Of a stretch of DNA of 64,000 nt, positions 1-9,603 are shown in pieces. The stretch spans positions 2,480,001 to 2,544,000 of the forward strand of contig NZ_ADVG01000004.1 of assembly GCF_000178855.1 (NCBI RefSeq), in the 5' to 3' direction. The notes beneath the pieces were generated by a model. The model had not been told where the DNA came from, did not search any database, and was given only the letters and a program-made list of their open reading frames with translations. The number at the start of each line of letters is the position of its first letter. Positions within the stretch are counted from its first letter, which is position 1. The DNA comes from Ktedonobacter racemifer DSM 44963. GTDB taxonomy: Bacteria > Chloroflexota > Ktedonobacteria > Ktedonobacterales > Ktedonobacteraceae. Position numbers and translations under genes: made by a program.

Positions 1-1365
1 AAGCACGAATTGGCGCTGGCGCTGGATGCAACGACACTGGGAGAACGGTTCACGGTGCTCTCGATCAGTGTGGTGTATCGTGGGTGTGCGATCCCGGTGG
101 CCTGGCACTTTCTGCGGGCGAAGGAGGCAGGAAGCTGGCAAGAGCCTCTCGAAGCGCTGTTGCAATCCTTGCAAGGAGCGATCCCTGTGGACTGGAAAGT
201 GCTCGTGATGGCAGATCGCGGATTGTACGCGCCCTGGCTGTACCGGGCCATCCAGCGCCTAGGGTGGCATCCGATGCTGCGGGTCAAAGAGGGAATGAGC
301 CTGCGGGCGGTGGGCGAGGAGACGTTTCGCCCGATTGGGGAGCGCGTCGTCCGCCACGGGCGCAGATGGAGTGGGCGAGGGGTGTGGAGTGAACAGGGGA
401 CGCCGAGAGAGGGAACGGTGCTGGTGCGATGGGAGAGGGGATATGATGAGGAGTTGGCGGTGGTGACGGATCTCTCGGGAGAGGAAGCGGAGGGGGCGTG
501 GTACCAGATGCGATTTTGGATCGAAGACGAATTCAAGGATGAGAAACGCGGGGGATGGCGGTGGGAACAGACGAAAATGACCGATCCGGGGCGGGCCAGT
601 CGGCGATGGTTGGCGATGGCGGTGGCGATGCATTGGGTCGTGCTGGTCGGAGGGGAGCAAGAGGTCAGGCAACAAGCAGAGAAGCGTCGGCCAAAGGCGG
701 GAAGCAAGGGGAAAGTGGGTCGTCCGCGCAAGCAGTTCCATCGTCCCCGCGGGCGAGAACTGAGTTGTTTTGTGCGGGGGCAACAGGCTATCAGTGCAGC
801 AGTCATGCGCGGGGAGAATCTGCCTATGGGCACGGGAGTAGGAGAGTCCTGGCCGAGGCAGGTGTATGCGGTGGGCAAGCCCCCCTCCAGTTGGGTGAAA
901 AAGCGCAAGCACAAAGAAGAGCGTCAACGGCAACGCAAAAGCAAACAAAGCGAGCAGAAACGGCAGGAGAAAGTGCAGGCGCAGGCGCACGAGGCCGAAT
1001 GCCGCGCTCAGCACAAAAACGCCAGAGCGCAACGCACACGAGAACAGGAGGAACAGCGCACACGGCATCGAGAGGAGAAAGCCCAGCGCGTGCGAGAACA
1101 CGAAGCACACCGAGCGCAACGCACACGGGAAAAAGTGTCGCGCACGCAAGAACAGGAGCACGAGCACGAGAGGAAACGTGAGGCGCGGCGGCAGCGTCAC
1201 GAGGAACAGGAGCAGATCCGCGCCCAACGCCAGCTGTGGCATGAGGAGTGTGCGCGCACACGGTACCAACGTCAGGTTCGCACCCAGGAGCGTGTCGCCC
1301 GCCAGGCCCAGAGCTTTCTTGATCCGGCGCATCCCGAACCGTCTCGGCAAGCAAATCCTCCCTGA
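1..1365 (+). CDS. IS4-type DDE transposase, 5' end outside window, with long charged C-terminal tail
   Basis: The frame is open to the left edge, so the N-terminus is missing. Counting from the TTG at 10, the first catalytic Asp is in DATTLG (residue 6), the second in MADRG (D69), and the Y-R-E-K signature of IS4-like enzymes is Y165, R168, E172, K176. This is a cut-and-paste transposase core. After about residue 295 the protein becomes an unusual tail of about 150 residues made almost entirely of Arg, Lys, Glu, Gln, His and Ala, predicted coiled coil. Such a tail is not part of the usual IS4 fold and may be a read-on into non-element DNA or a DNA-binding extension. The family call is good; the functional state is unknown. 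Confidence 0.75.
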   Translation, partial: KHELALALDATTLGERFTVLSISVVYRGCAIPVAWHFLRAKEAGSWQEPLEALLQSLQGAIPVDWKVLVMADRGLYAPWLYRAIQRLGWHPMLRVKEGMSLRAVGEETFRPIGERVVRHGRRWSGRGVWSEQGTPREGTVLVRWERGYDEELAVVTDLSGEEAEGAWYQMRFWIEDEFKDEKRGGWRWEQTKMTDPGRASRRWLAMAVAMHWVVLVGGEQEVRQQAEKRRPKAGSKGKVGRPRKQFHRPRGRELSCFVRGQQAISAAVMRGENLPMGTGVGESWPRQVYAVGKPPSSWVKKRKHKEERQRQRKSKQSEQKRQEKVQAQAHEAECRAQHKNARAQRTREQEEQRTRHREEKAQRVREHEAHRAQRTREKVSRTQEQEHEHERKREARRQRHEEQEQIRAQRQLWHEECARTRYQRQVRTQERVARQAQSFLDPAHPEPSRQANPP

Positions 1366-1772
1366 TCTACCTGATGAGGTGGCTCACCAAGGGTCTTCAA
1401 TGAAATACCTACCCGTGAAAAGGGGGAGGTGGGGGAGCAATCGAGGATGGTTTCTCCAAACTTGACAGGAGCCGCTGGTTGTAGTACACTTGTTCTAACT
1501 CGCCGTGATCGGCACCGCGCTCTCGTCGGTGGCCGACATTCCCAGCAACGGGACTGATGCGGGGGTGAGTCGGACGAGAGAACCTCGTCTTCCCCCTGTG
1601 GGAACGCGACACTGGACGATGCGGCGAAAACGGTGCTGATCGGGTCGGGACGCGATCGTTTTGCGCAGATGGCAGGGGACGTGAGCTTTTGCATGTGCAC
1701 CCCATGCAAAAAGACAGAGAGAGGCTGAGCACCCCATGAAGCGAGCCCGCGACCCCAACGTTTCTCCTCGAA
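1366..1772. other. Intergenic stretch between two transposase genes
   Basis: No convincing gene on either strand. It should contain the right end of the IS4-type element and the left end of the tnpB element, but I could not identify terminal repeats with confidence. Confidence 0.4.
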
Positions 1773-3340
1773 GTGCCCCTGCACGTGGACTGGAGCCAGG
1801 AGCAGCGCTTGCGCGCTCACTTGGAGGCTGCTCGGCAGCTGTATAACGCGCTGCTTGGAGAAGCCAACAAGCGACTCAGGCGGATGCGTAACGATCCTGC
1901 CTGGAGCAAAGCCTGTGCCATTCCTCGTACTCACAGGCAAGAACGAACTCAGGCGTTTTCTCATGTGTGTACAAAGCATCACTTTTCGGAGTACGCCCTG
2001 CATGAGTACGCGAAACGTGCTCGTGCCTCCTGGATCGCTGATCACATTGACAGTACTATGGCCCAAACACTGGCAAGCCGGGCGTATCACGCGGTAGAGT
2101 AGCGTCTGTGTGGGCAAAGCCAAACGAGTCCGCTTTCGCAGTCAAGGGCGCGGCATCGATAGCGTCGAGGGCAAGCGCAACGATGTTGGCCTGCGCTTTC
2201 TCCTTGACCCAGGTGTGGGCGATGGAGGCTTTCTCCTCTGGAATACAGAAGTGATCCCGGCGATCATCGACTGGCGTGATCCTGTTGTCCAGCATGGTCT
2301 GCACCACCCCATCAAGTATGTGCGCCTGGTCCGCCGCAAAGCCTCCTCTCCACGAGCACAGGGCGCTGACCATGACGGCAACCGCTATGTCGTGCAACTG
2401 GTCGCGAGAGGGTCATGCGTTCGTCAAGCCCAAGCACATGGAGGGAAGAACCGATACGATTGGTTTGGATATTGGCCCCTCCACACTGGCGATTGTCCCG
2501 CGCGATGGCGACGCCGATCTTGTGGCGTTCTGTGAGGGGCTGGTTCCTGATGCTCAACAAAAGCGACGCTTGCAACGCAGGATGGAACGACAGCGCCGTG
2601 CAAACAATCCAGGAAACTACGACGAGATGGGATGCATCAAGAAACAGGGCAAAGCACGCTTGCCCTGGAAAGAGAGCAAGAGGTATCAAGCAACCTGGAG
2701 ACAGCATGCCAACCTGGAGCGCAGACTCGCCGCGCACCGCAAAAGTCTCCATGGCAACCTCGCGCATCGCATTGCCCAGGTGGGGAATACCATCACCATC
2801 GAAAAAACCTCGTTTAAAGGATGGCAGAAGCAGTATGGCAAGAGTATCGGACTTCGCGCCCCAGGGCTGTTTCTAGCGCATTTGGCCCGCGTAGTTGCAA
2901 AAACTGGCGGCACCCTGAGCGAAGTCTCTGCTTTCAAGACCAAACTGAGTCAGTATTGTCATCACTGTGGGCGGTATGTGAAGAAACCAAGATCACAACG
3001 CTGGCACCACTGCCCTTGCGGCTTAGGGCGGGTGCAACGCGATTTGTACTCGGCCTTTTTGCTGGCCCACCTGGAACCGGAACACACCATCCCCTCTGTC
3101 ACCCAGCACGTCTGGGAAGGTGCGGAGCCGCGCCTGCGAGCCGTGATGGAGGGGCTGCAACAACGTGCGAATGAGGGGCAAGTGCTGCCCCGAAGCATGG
3201 GCGTGGTGGCTTCTGGGAAAGCTGTCCGTGCCGGAGCGCGTCGGCTCGAAAGTCCTGCTTATCCCCACCAAGAGCCTTGTTCTCCGTCAGGTGAGCAAGG
3301 AAACGGTGGGTGAGCAACAGGAACCCCCGCGCATTCATGC
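1773..3340 (+). pseudogene. tnpB: Decayed IS200/IS605-type TnpB (OrfB), interrupted near its 3' end by an IS4 element
   Basis: TnpB is the RNA-guided nuclease of IS200/IS605 elements. Three frames together give one protein. The first, from GTG 1773, carries the N-terminal helical part (ARQLYNALLGEA) and stops at 2100. The second, about 2103-2410, continues it. The third, about 2410-3313, carries the RuvC parts: DIGPSTLAIV, the Glu in TIEKTSF, a CHHC...HHCPCG zinc ribbon and the last Asp in VQRDLYSAF. The third frame ends with TGA at 3311 where related proteins appear to have Trp; beyond it the frame reads on to the IS4 insertion at 3341 and resumes at 4842. At least two frameshifts and one premature stop make it inactive. 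Confidence 0.85.
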
Positions 3341-4831
3341 CTGTCACTTCCACACAAGTGTTGGCGTGCTGAAAAGAAAAGCAAGAACAAGCGAAGGAGG
3401 AAGGCTCATGGAACAAGAACCTTTGCAGCATGCTGACACATGGGCCGTCCAGACCTTCGGAGCAGCAGAACTGAGAGATCCGCGTCGTACTGATCGTTTG
3501 ATCAAGATCGCGAACGCCCTGGCAGAGAACCCATCAGCCTCCTTGCCTCACGACGCGAGAGACCTGGGGAGAAACGCAGGGGGGATATCGTTTCTTGAGC
3601 AACCCTGCATTCGGGTATGAAGATCTCTTGCTCCCCCACTGGAGCCAAACCTACCACGCGGCGACCCAATGTTCTCGTACGCTCCTGTTGGCTGACACGA
3701 CCGAGTTTGACTTCACAATCCATAACGCTCTCAAAGGACGGGGACCAGTGGGCAACAGCCGAGAAGATATCGGTTTCAGTTTGCACACCGTGCTCGCGAT
3801 GGACCCCCAAACGCAGGCGATCTTGGGATGCATGATGCTCTCACCTTTCATTCGTCAGCTTGCCCCCATTGGGGAGACAAAGGCTGAGCGCAAAAAACGG
3901 GAGCGAGAATCGCAGGTCTGGGAACAGAGTATCCGACAGATCGGGCGGGTTCCTCAGCACCACCAATGGGTCTACGTGAGCGATAGCAACAGCGATGTGT
4001 ACACGTTTTGGCAAACATGTGAGGATCTTGGGTACGACTTTGTGTTGCGAGTGGCCCAGGATCGCAACGTGGAGGTTTCTCAAGAGGATGTGCAAGCCGA
4101 GCTTGACGCGCGTGCATCTGGGGACCCTGGCTCGTGCCCTTCCTGGCATGGATGCTCATCTGGTGAGTATTGCTGCCCAGCAGGCGCGAGCCCAGGCGAG
4201 AAGCACGCTTACAGATCAATTTCCAAAAGGTACGCGTCCAGCCGCCTCTGCACGGAGCGTGTTTACGCAAAATGGAGATTGTTGCCTGGGTGATACGGGT
4301 TTGGGAAGCCCAGCCGCTTGAAGGACAAGAGCCGTTGGAATGGATCGCGGTTTTCCACGCTTCCGATCACTTGCCCAAGTGAGGCATGGGAGGTGGTGCA
4401 ATGGTATGGCTGGCGCTGGTTCCTGGAGGATGCGCCACAAAGCCCTCAAAACGGGCTGTCGGATGGAACATCACAACGTGCAAAGCATGGAGGCTCAGTG
4501 GAAATTACTCGCGGTGCTGACTCCCATTGCCTTGCGTTTGTTGATCATTCGGCACACGGCACAGCAAGCGGGAAACATGCCAGCGACCGACGTGGTCTCG
4601 CAAAAAGTCATCCAGGTCATCGTCTTCTTGGATCGACGTCACCGCAGCATCACTACCGCCCAAGAAGTGTGGCACGCCATTGCACGCCTGGGAGGCTATC
4701 TCGACCGCAAGAGCGATGGTCCCCCTGGATGGCAGACGTTATGGAAAGGATGGATGCGGGTGATGGACGTCTTGGAGGGCGTTCATCTCGCCGCTCTTCT
4801 CCATCCTTCATGACTTGTGTATAAGTGACAG
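3341..4831 (+). mobile_element. IS4-family (Tn5/IS50-like) insertion with 10-bp target duplication
   Basis: The ends are inverted repeats: CTGTCACTTCCACACAAGT at 3341-3359 and its near-complement at 4813-4831 (17 of 19 match). The 10 bp GCATTCATGC sits directly outside both ends (3331-3340 and 4832-4841), a target duplication of the size known for this group. The element lies inside the 3' part of the tnpB gene. Confidence 0.88.
3408..4813 (+). pseudogene. Tn5-like IS4 transposase, several frameshifts
   Basis: The start ATG at 3408 has a good ribosome site (GAAGGAGGAAGGCTC). The N-terminus (TWAVQTFGAAELRDPRR) is the Tn5-type DNA-binding domain. After a frameshift near 3590 come the first catalytic Asp (LLLADTTEFDF) and the second (YVSDSNSDVY). 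Further frameshifts near 4110, 4250 and 4380 separate the final part, which holds the Tyr-Trp-Arg-Glu helix (QWYGWRWFLE) and the segment KTGCRMEHHN. All catalytic parts are present but spread over at least four frames, so no active enzyme can be made. The intact ends and target duplication show the copy was once mobile. Confidence 0.85.
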
Positions 4832-4877
4832 GCATTCATGCCGGGGAGGTTTCAGTAAATGCTCGATGCGCCGTCTC

Positions 4878-5165
4878 TCACCAGGAGGAAGCTTGTATCG
4901 ATGTCTTCAAAACGGCAAGCCGATCGAGGAAAACTTGCCGCTGTTCTGAATGTGGAGTTGGTTCTCCCACAGCCTTGTGAGGATGGAGATAGTTCCGTAC
5001 GACCAGGAGAACCACATCAGTGGGGTATTCCAGAAAGTTGAACAGCGTTCCTGTCCGCTCGTTGAAGGTTTGCTTGCAAGCTGAACAGCGGAAGGTTCGA
5101 TAGCCAAGCGCAGTTTTCTTGGTTTGTTCCTTGGTGGTACCTGAAGCGCAGTGTGGGCAGTTCAT
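4878..5165 (-). pseudogene. Internally deleted IS6-type transposase (zinc finger joined to C-terminus)
   Basis: The start at 5165 (MNCPHCASGTTKEQTKK) matches the N-terminal zinc finger of the two longer IS6-like copies in this window (14771-15583 and 34170-34991). At VVLLVV the sequence jumps directly to the C-terminal RNYL...EQRQVFLDRL segment, so about 500 bp with the whole DDE core is gone, yet the join is in frame and leaves a 95-residue open frame. One terminal repeat is seen at 5242-5255 (TTCTGATAGAACCC); the other end is missing. It cannot transpose by itself. Whether the small zinc-finger product is made is unknown. Confidence 0.8.
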
Positions 5166-5255
5166 GAATGCCTCCTCATCAGATGATCGTATGCTCTTAG
5201 CATACCTCACTCACGATCTCCTGGCCAAGCCTTCTTCTGAATTCTGATAGAACCC

Positions 5256-5634
5256 GTTCATCCTCTCAAGGCAAAACTCTATATTATTGGCAATCCCTTG
5301 ATAGGCTAGCACTTCGAGAAGTACTCAGCTGAGGCAGGACTCTATGTTCCGATTCGGGTGCAGGTGTATGAAAATGCACGAGGAAACACCTGTCTCAGTT
5401 ATGATCGGCCATCCTCTTTGCTGCACGTATGCGCGGTGACGGGGGAAGAGTTTGTGTAGACCGCAGCGGACCTGGATCAAAAAGTTGCGTACCTCGTCCA
5501 GAAAGCAGCCTCTCAGATCGGGTAGCCTCACGGCTACCCGATCACTACAAAACTCACGCGTCTTCCCGCGGATCTTCCAGTTCCCCTGCGCGTACGGTGG
5601 GGAGCCGAATAAAGCATGGATCTCCCACCCGATT
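5256..5634. other. Intergenic, contains one hairpin
   Basis: No gene recognised. The hairpin at 5516-5543 (12-bp arms GATCGGGTAGCC / GGCTACCCGATC, 4-nt loop) lies about 90 bp beyond the stop of the downstream oxidoreductase gene. It may end that transcript, although it lacks a T run. Confidence 0.5.
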
Positions 5635-6636
5635 CTACTCCTTTGCGGGCACGAGCAGCACTTTGCCTTGGCGGCCAGGGGCCTCTGCTCTTTTGACGGC
5701 GGCACCAATTTCGTCGAGGGAGAATGGACGCGCAGCAGAGGTCACGAGAATGCCCTCACGCATCAGCGTGACGATGTCCTGGACCAGCTGACGTTGTGCG
5801 GTCTCATTAAGCCTGGGAAACCAGTAGCCGAAGAAGAACACTTCCAGGATGCGCCGGCCTGCCAGAATGAAACGTGGGTCGGCTCCGACACGGATCGGCT
5901 CTCCGGTGAGGGAACCATAGATCAGCATTCTGCCTTCCTCGCCCAGCGCCTGGTACATCTGGGTTCCTGTTTCTCCGACCACCGGATCAATGGCGTACTG
6001 GACGCCCTGTGGACCAACAATCCGGCGCACTTGCTCGTCAATCGACCCCTCGGTGGACACGATGACGGCGTCGGCCCCCAGGCGTTGCAGTTCCGCTGCC
6101 GCTTCGCGCCGACGGACCACGTTGATGGTGCGAATGCCATCGTGTTTGGCCAGGCGGATGATCATGCGTCCCAGTTCGGAGCTGGCCGCGGATTGAAGCA
6201 ACCATTCGCCAGCAGGGATGGCCAGCACGTGACGAAGCATGAGCATGGCGGTCGCTGGGTTGATGATGAAACAGGCGGCTTGCTCATCGGGAAGATCGTC
6301 GGGTACCGTAAGCAGAGCATGTGCGGGCATCGCGGCATAGTCAGCCCAGTTGCCCCCCTTCTCATTGAAAAACGCAACCCGCTGTCCAGGGACAGGACGC
6401 TGCACCTGTGGCCCGAGAGCATCCACCATGCCAACCCCTTCAAATCCGACGGGTGAGGGAAACTGTGGTTGAATAGCTGTCTCGAGCCCTCGCACAAACA
6501 ACAGGTCCGAGGGGTTGACAGGACTGGCCAGGATACGCACGCGCACTTCCCCCTTTCCAGGTTCTGGGAGAGGACACTCCTGAACCATTAGCACCTGGGC
6601 AGGCTCCCCATACTGCCCGAAGCGAATCGCTTTCAT
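5635..6636 (-). CDS. Zinc-independent medium-chain dehydrogenase (quinone / 2-enoyl thioester reductase type)
   Basis: 333 residues, full family length. The N-terminal GroES-like fold starts MKAIRFGQYGEP and contains the family-typical SPVNPSDLLFVRG and PVGFEGVGMVDALG. The Rossmann part (about residues 120-280) has LLQSAASSELGRMIIRLAK in place of the classic AxxGxxG loop, as in the enoyl reductase/crotonyl-CoA-like branch of MDR proteins. No structural zinc Cys cluster is seen. It probably reduces a quinone or an alpha,beta-unsaturated substrate with NADPH in the cytoplasm. It follows the tautomerase and DUF302 fragment on the same strand with gaps of 60 and 48 bp, suggesting one transcript. 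The exact substrate cannot be told. Confidence 0.85.
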   Translation of the reverse strand: MKAIRFGQYGEPAQVLMVQECPLPEPGKGEVRVRILASPVNPSDLLFVRGLETAIQPQFPSPVGFEGVGMVDALGPQVQRPVPGQRVAFFNEKGGNWADYAAMPAHALLTVPDDLPDEQAACFIINPATAMLMLRHVLAIPAGEWLLQSAASSELGRMIIRLAKHDGIRTINVVRRREAAAELQRLGADAVIVSTEGSIDEQVRRIVGPQGVQYAIDPVVGETGTQMYQALGEEGRMLIYGSLTGEPIRVGADPRFILAGRRILEVFFFGYWFPRLNETAQRQLVQDIVTLMREGILVTSAARPFSLDEIGAAVKRAEAPGRQGKVLLVPAKE

Positions 6637-6684
6637 CTTTTCCCTCTCCTTTCTTCTGCCAAATTGTGTCTTTTCGCACCCCTC

Positions 6685-6882
6685 TTACTGGGTTACAGCG
6701 GCGAGGAGCGCTTCCAACTTCTGCTCCACCACCCGCGCCACCTGGGTGATCTCCTCGCGCTGGTACTGGGCCAGCAGGGAGACAAAGTTGTCGTAGACCA
6801 CGAAGGTCTTGCCTGCCTCATCCTCGTACACGACGAAGTGCAGGGGCGCATATAAGGCCATTTCTGGCAGGAGTCTACTCAT
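6685..6882 (-). pseudogene. DUF302 protein, N-terminally truncated
   Basis: 65 residues matching the C-terminal half of DUF302 (TT1751-like) proteins, with the characteristic MALYAPLHFVVYEDEAGKT and a closing amphipathic helix. In frame upstream, about 8 more family-like residues (CYPPEHPR) precede the Met, then a TAG stop. DUF302 proteins are usually about 130 residues, so the N-terminal half is missing. It sits between the tautomerase and oxidoreductase genes and may still be co-transcribed. The function of the family is not established. Confidence 0.65.
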
Positions 6883-6942
6883 GCGCGGGTGCTCTGGCGG
6901 GTAACACTAGGGCACCGATTGCGCACAGGATCGTGCCGCGTA

Positions 6943-7488
6943 TCATGAAACCCGCGTCGCTTTCAGCTTGGCTGTGTTCGCCTGGAGTTCAGCGAAGCGC
7001 TTGCGGCTCGGATCGGTACCAGCTAACTTGCCGATCTCGACTGCGGAAGAGGTGCGTCCGCCTACCCCCCAGCTGCCCTCCGGGATCTCGATGATCAAAG
7101 AGTAGAGTCGTGCCAGGTACGTGGGCGAAACTCGCACGCCATCTTGCTCCATCACTGAGCCATCGTCGCCGAGCACGGTGACAAACGCCTTTTTAATCGC
7201 GTCCTGCACGGCGTCGCGTCGCGCCTGGTCGAAGAAGCCTGCGGCGACTATTGTCTCAACCAGCCAGAATGTGTCCCGTGGATGCTTCGGCTTATCCACG
7301 GGTGTCCCACCGATAAAGCTATTGTGATCGGCAATCTCGTTGAACATGAGCGCCGTGATATCCCTGCCAACATCGGTCACGGGATCGATCTCCTGGCCCA
7401 TGACTCCATCGGTGAGGAGCGGGGCGAGCTGCGCTTTTTGCTCAGCCGTAAGCGCGTTTGCGGGGCAGCTGACACGGATAACAGGCAT
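6943..7488 (-). CDS. Tautomerase-superfamily protein (4-oxalocrotonate tautomerase-like)
   Basis: I choose the ATG at 7488 because AGAAAGGAG lies 7 bp upstream and because the protein then begins MPVIRV, giving the catalytic Pro immediately after Met that this superfamily uses as general base. The product is 181 residues, about twice the 4-OT subunit, and resembles the longer tautomerase-family enzymes. It likely acts in the cytoplasm on small keto/enol substrates. It is the first gene of a probable three-gene transcript with the DUF302 fragment and the oxidoreductase. An alternative upstream GTG at 7572 has no good ribosome site. The substrate is unknown. Confidence 0.75.
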   Translation of the reverse strand: MPVIRVSCPANALTAEQKAQLAPLLTDGVMGQEIDPVTDVGRDITALMFNEIADHNSFIGGTPVDKPKHPRDTFWLVETIVAAGFFDQARRDAVQDAIKKAFVTVLGDDGSVMEQDGVRVSPTYLARLYSLIIEIPEGSWGVGGRTSSAVEIGKLAGTDPSRKRFAELQANTAKLKATRVS

Positions 7489-7999
7489 GATTGGTCTCCT
7501 TTCTAAGAAGCTCAGTGCTACGTAAGCTTTTTTAACCATTTGCACGAAGAGCACACTCGCACCCCTTCGCACGCGCTCTCACGTATCGACTCCCAGCGCA
7601 TAGCGGCGCGGGGCAGGATGCTCGGCGCCGCCATGCACTGGGAGTTTGTGAGTCAACAAGCTCCCTGCCATTGCCGAGGGTCGTTTCAGACAAAGACGGT
7701 TACTTATCTGTAGCACTGGGCCTTCTCCTGGTGAAGGGTTGGTTCCCTCGTTTCAATGGTGGATTCAGAAGACACGTTGAATTTTAGCACCCTTTGTCAC
7801 GTTCTTCCCCTGATCGAAACGTTTCCCCTGGAACGTGCCAGCGAAGCGTATGATCGTATGATGTCAAATCAAGTGCGTTTTAGAGCGGTTTTGGCTATCC
7901 AGTAGAAATAAGGCCGTCGGGGCAAAGCGGACATCCTCTGAGCGCGAGTGTAAGACTATCCATTCACGCTCGGGGGGACACCACTATTGCACAGACGGT
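7489..7999. other. Gene-free stretch upstream of the tautomerase transcript
   Basis: No supported gene. It presumably holds the promoter of the minus-strand tautomerase operon, but I see no clear -35/-10 pair. Confidence 0.4.
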
Positions 8000-8302
8000 T
8001 TATCCCCAGTTGAATAATGACCAAAAATCGGGTTGAATGTTGGGTAAGATCCTGGTCTGGCATTTCTGTCCGAACATTCGGCCCAAATTTTGCTCAACAT
8101 GGCTCGTCTCCTCTCTCGTGAATTTACAACCATCGAGGGACGGAAGCTGCTTCTGGAGCAGTTCCTCAATCGGTCCATGGCTGTGCTGCTTGTGACAACG
8201 ACGGACATGAAGCGTCAGACGATACATCCCTTTGAGCGTCGTCACGGTCTGCTGAGTATGATAGGCAACACACATGGCTTGGCTACACCCGATGCATTGC
8301 AT
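8000..8302 (-). pseudogene. Remnant of transposase N-terminus (Cys-pair, ISKra4-like type)
   Basis: The start CIGCSQAMCVAYHTQQ followed by VTTLKGMYRLTLHVRRC resembles the N-terminal zinc-binding part of the transposase at 21199 (CRSCGTWMPVAYHAHRK ... LVVRRC). The second Cys pair is lost (RRCHKQHS) and nothing resembling a DDE core follows. It is best seen as a short decayed fragment of a related element; an unrelated small zinc protein is possible. Confidence 0.45.
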
Positions 8303-8316
8303 ACGTTGCGGTGCTC

Positions 8317-9603
8317 TTAGCGGTAGCGCCGCTCTGACTCCTGAATAGGATAATCATTCCCACTCATATCGCGCCGCCGCATGAGTCCCTCTTCATCAAA
8401 TTCCCAATGTTCATTCCCGTGTGTCCGCATCCATTGTCCCGTGTCGGCATCACGCCATTCGTACTCGAAACGTACCGAGATGCGGTTGTCGGTGTAACAC
8501 CACAATTCTTTCATCAGGCGATAGTCCAATTCTTTGGCCCATTTGCGGCGGAGAAAGGCTTTGATCGCCTCTCGACCTGTCAAGAACTCCGTCCGGTTGC
8601 GCCATTGAGAATCAGGGGTGTACGCCAGCGCGACCCGCTCCGGGTCACGACTATTCCAAGCATCCTCGGCAGCTTTGACTTTCAGAAGAGCCGTTTCTCT
8701 GGTGAAAGGCGGTTTGAGTGATGATGGTTTGACTTCCCCCTGATCAGTTTCCACCTGGCCTCGCTCCACGCTGAATCGATAGGTGTCGCCTTGCAGGAGG
8801 TAGTGCACACTCGTGGTGAGGGAAGCTCTCGTCGCAGCTGCCTTAAAATCGTCCAACCCCGACAGAAAGACGGAGAAGTCGTTAAAGTGGATCGGGATAG
8901 CAACACGGGGATGGATGATCTCCACGGCCTGAACACCTTGTTCCCCGCTCATCGTGACCAGTACCCCCAGGAGCGTCGTACCACCGATATGGAAGAGTCC
9001 CAGATCGATCTCAGGGTAGCGCCTTGGAATGTCGTGAAGATGATCATAGAGAAGCGTATCCCCCGAAATATAAAGGCGGAACAGAGGCTTGCCCCGGGTG
9101 CTGAACTCCAACATGCTGCCCATCACTGGAGGCAGGAGTTGGATAAGGTGGTCAGGAGCGTGCTTTGCGGGCATCGCTGTCACGAGGAGCTGGGCATCGC
9201 CTTTACTGATCAGTTGCGCTTCCCAGGTGTTTAACGTGTGGAGATTCGTAAATCCCAATTTAGCGAGTTGTTCCGCCGCGTGCTCGTTTGTGACAATGGG
9301 AATCTGCTTGTCTAGCTCCCTCGCGGCCACCTCATCAAAGTGATCGCCGTGATAGTGAGAGAGGACGATCAGGTCAAGTGGCGGTAGGTCCTGGGGAGAG
9401 CAAGCCGGTTCGATCTCACGTCGCGTATATACGCCGTGACCAAGTGGTGTGTAGTCTCCTTTATGTAAAAAGGCGGGATCGGTGAGAAGAGTGAATCCAG
9501 CATATGTGATCAGGGTGGTGGCATTCCCGATGAAGTATAATTCACCAGCCCCAGTGCTGACAACTCTTGAAGCTGGTAGTTTGATTGGCGTGATATGAGC
9601 CAT
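8317..9603 (-). CDS. Metallo-beta-lactamase-fold hydrolase fused to a DUF1348 (NTF2-like) domain
   Basis: The ATG at 9603 has AGAGGAG 7 bp upstream and is preferred to the TTG/CTG-type upstream start. The first 270 residues are an MBL fold of the UlaG-like type: GNATTLITYAGFTLLTDPAF, the metal motif SHYHGDHFD, a later GDT and a His in HFNDF. From about residue 295 (FTRETALLKVKAAEDAWNSRD) to the end is a complete DUF1348 domain, a SnoaL/NTF2-like fold usually found as a separate protein of about 150 residues. The single chain of 428 residues therefore joins a metal hydrolase to a small-ligand-binding pocket. Reaction unknown. Cytoplasmic; no signal peptide is seen. Confidence 0.85.
   Translation of the reverse strand: MAHITPIKLPASRVVSTGAGELYFIGNATTLITYAGFTLLTDPAFLHKGDYTPLGHGVYTRREIEPACSPQDLPPLDLIVLSHYHGDHFDEVAARELDKQIPIVTNEHAAEQLAKLGFTNLHTLNTWEAQLISKGDAQLLVTAMPAKHAPDHLIQLLPPVMGSMLEFSTRGKPLFRLYISGDTLLYDHLHDIPRRYPEIDLGLFHIGGTTLLGVLVTMSGEQGVQAVEIIHPRVAIPIHFNDFSVFLSGLDDFKAAATRASLTTSVHYLLQGDTYRFSVERGQVETDQGEVKPSSLKPPFTRETALLKVKAAEDAWNSRDPERVALAYTPDSQWRNRTEFLTGREAIKAFLRRKWAKELDYRLMKELWCYTDNRISVRFEYEWRDADTGQWMRTHGNEHWEFDEEGLMRRRDMSGNDYPIQESERRYR

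Noticed and set aside
259..1350. Long minus-strand open frame opposite the first transposase
   Set aside because: Leu/Pro/His-rich shadow of a GC-rich charged coding region; no domain or ribosome site.
5452..6456. 334-codon plus-strand frame over the oxidoreductase
   Set aside because: Antisense shadow of a clearly conserved medium-chain dehydrogenase gene.
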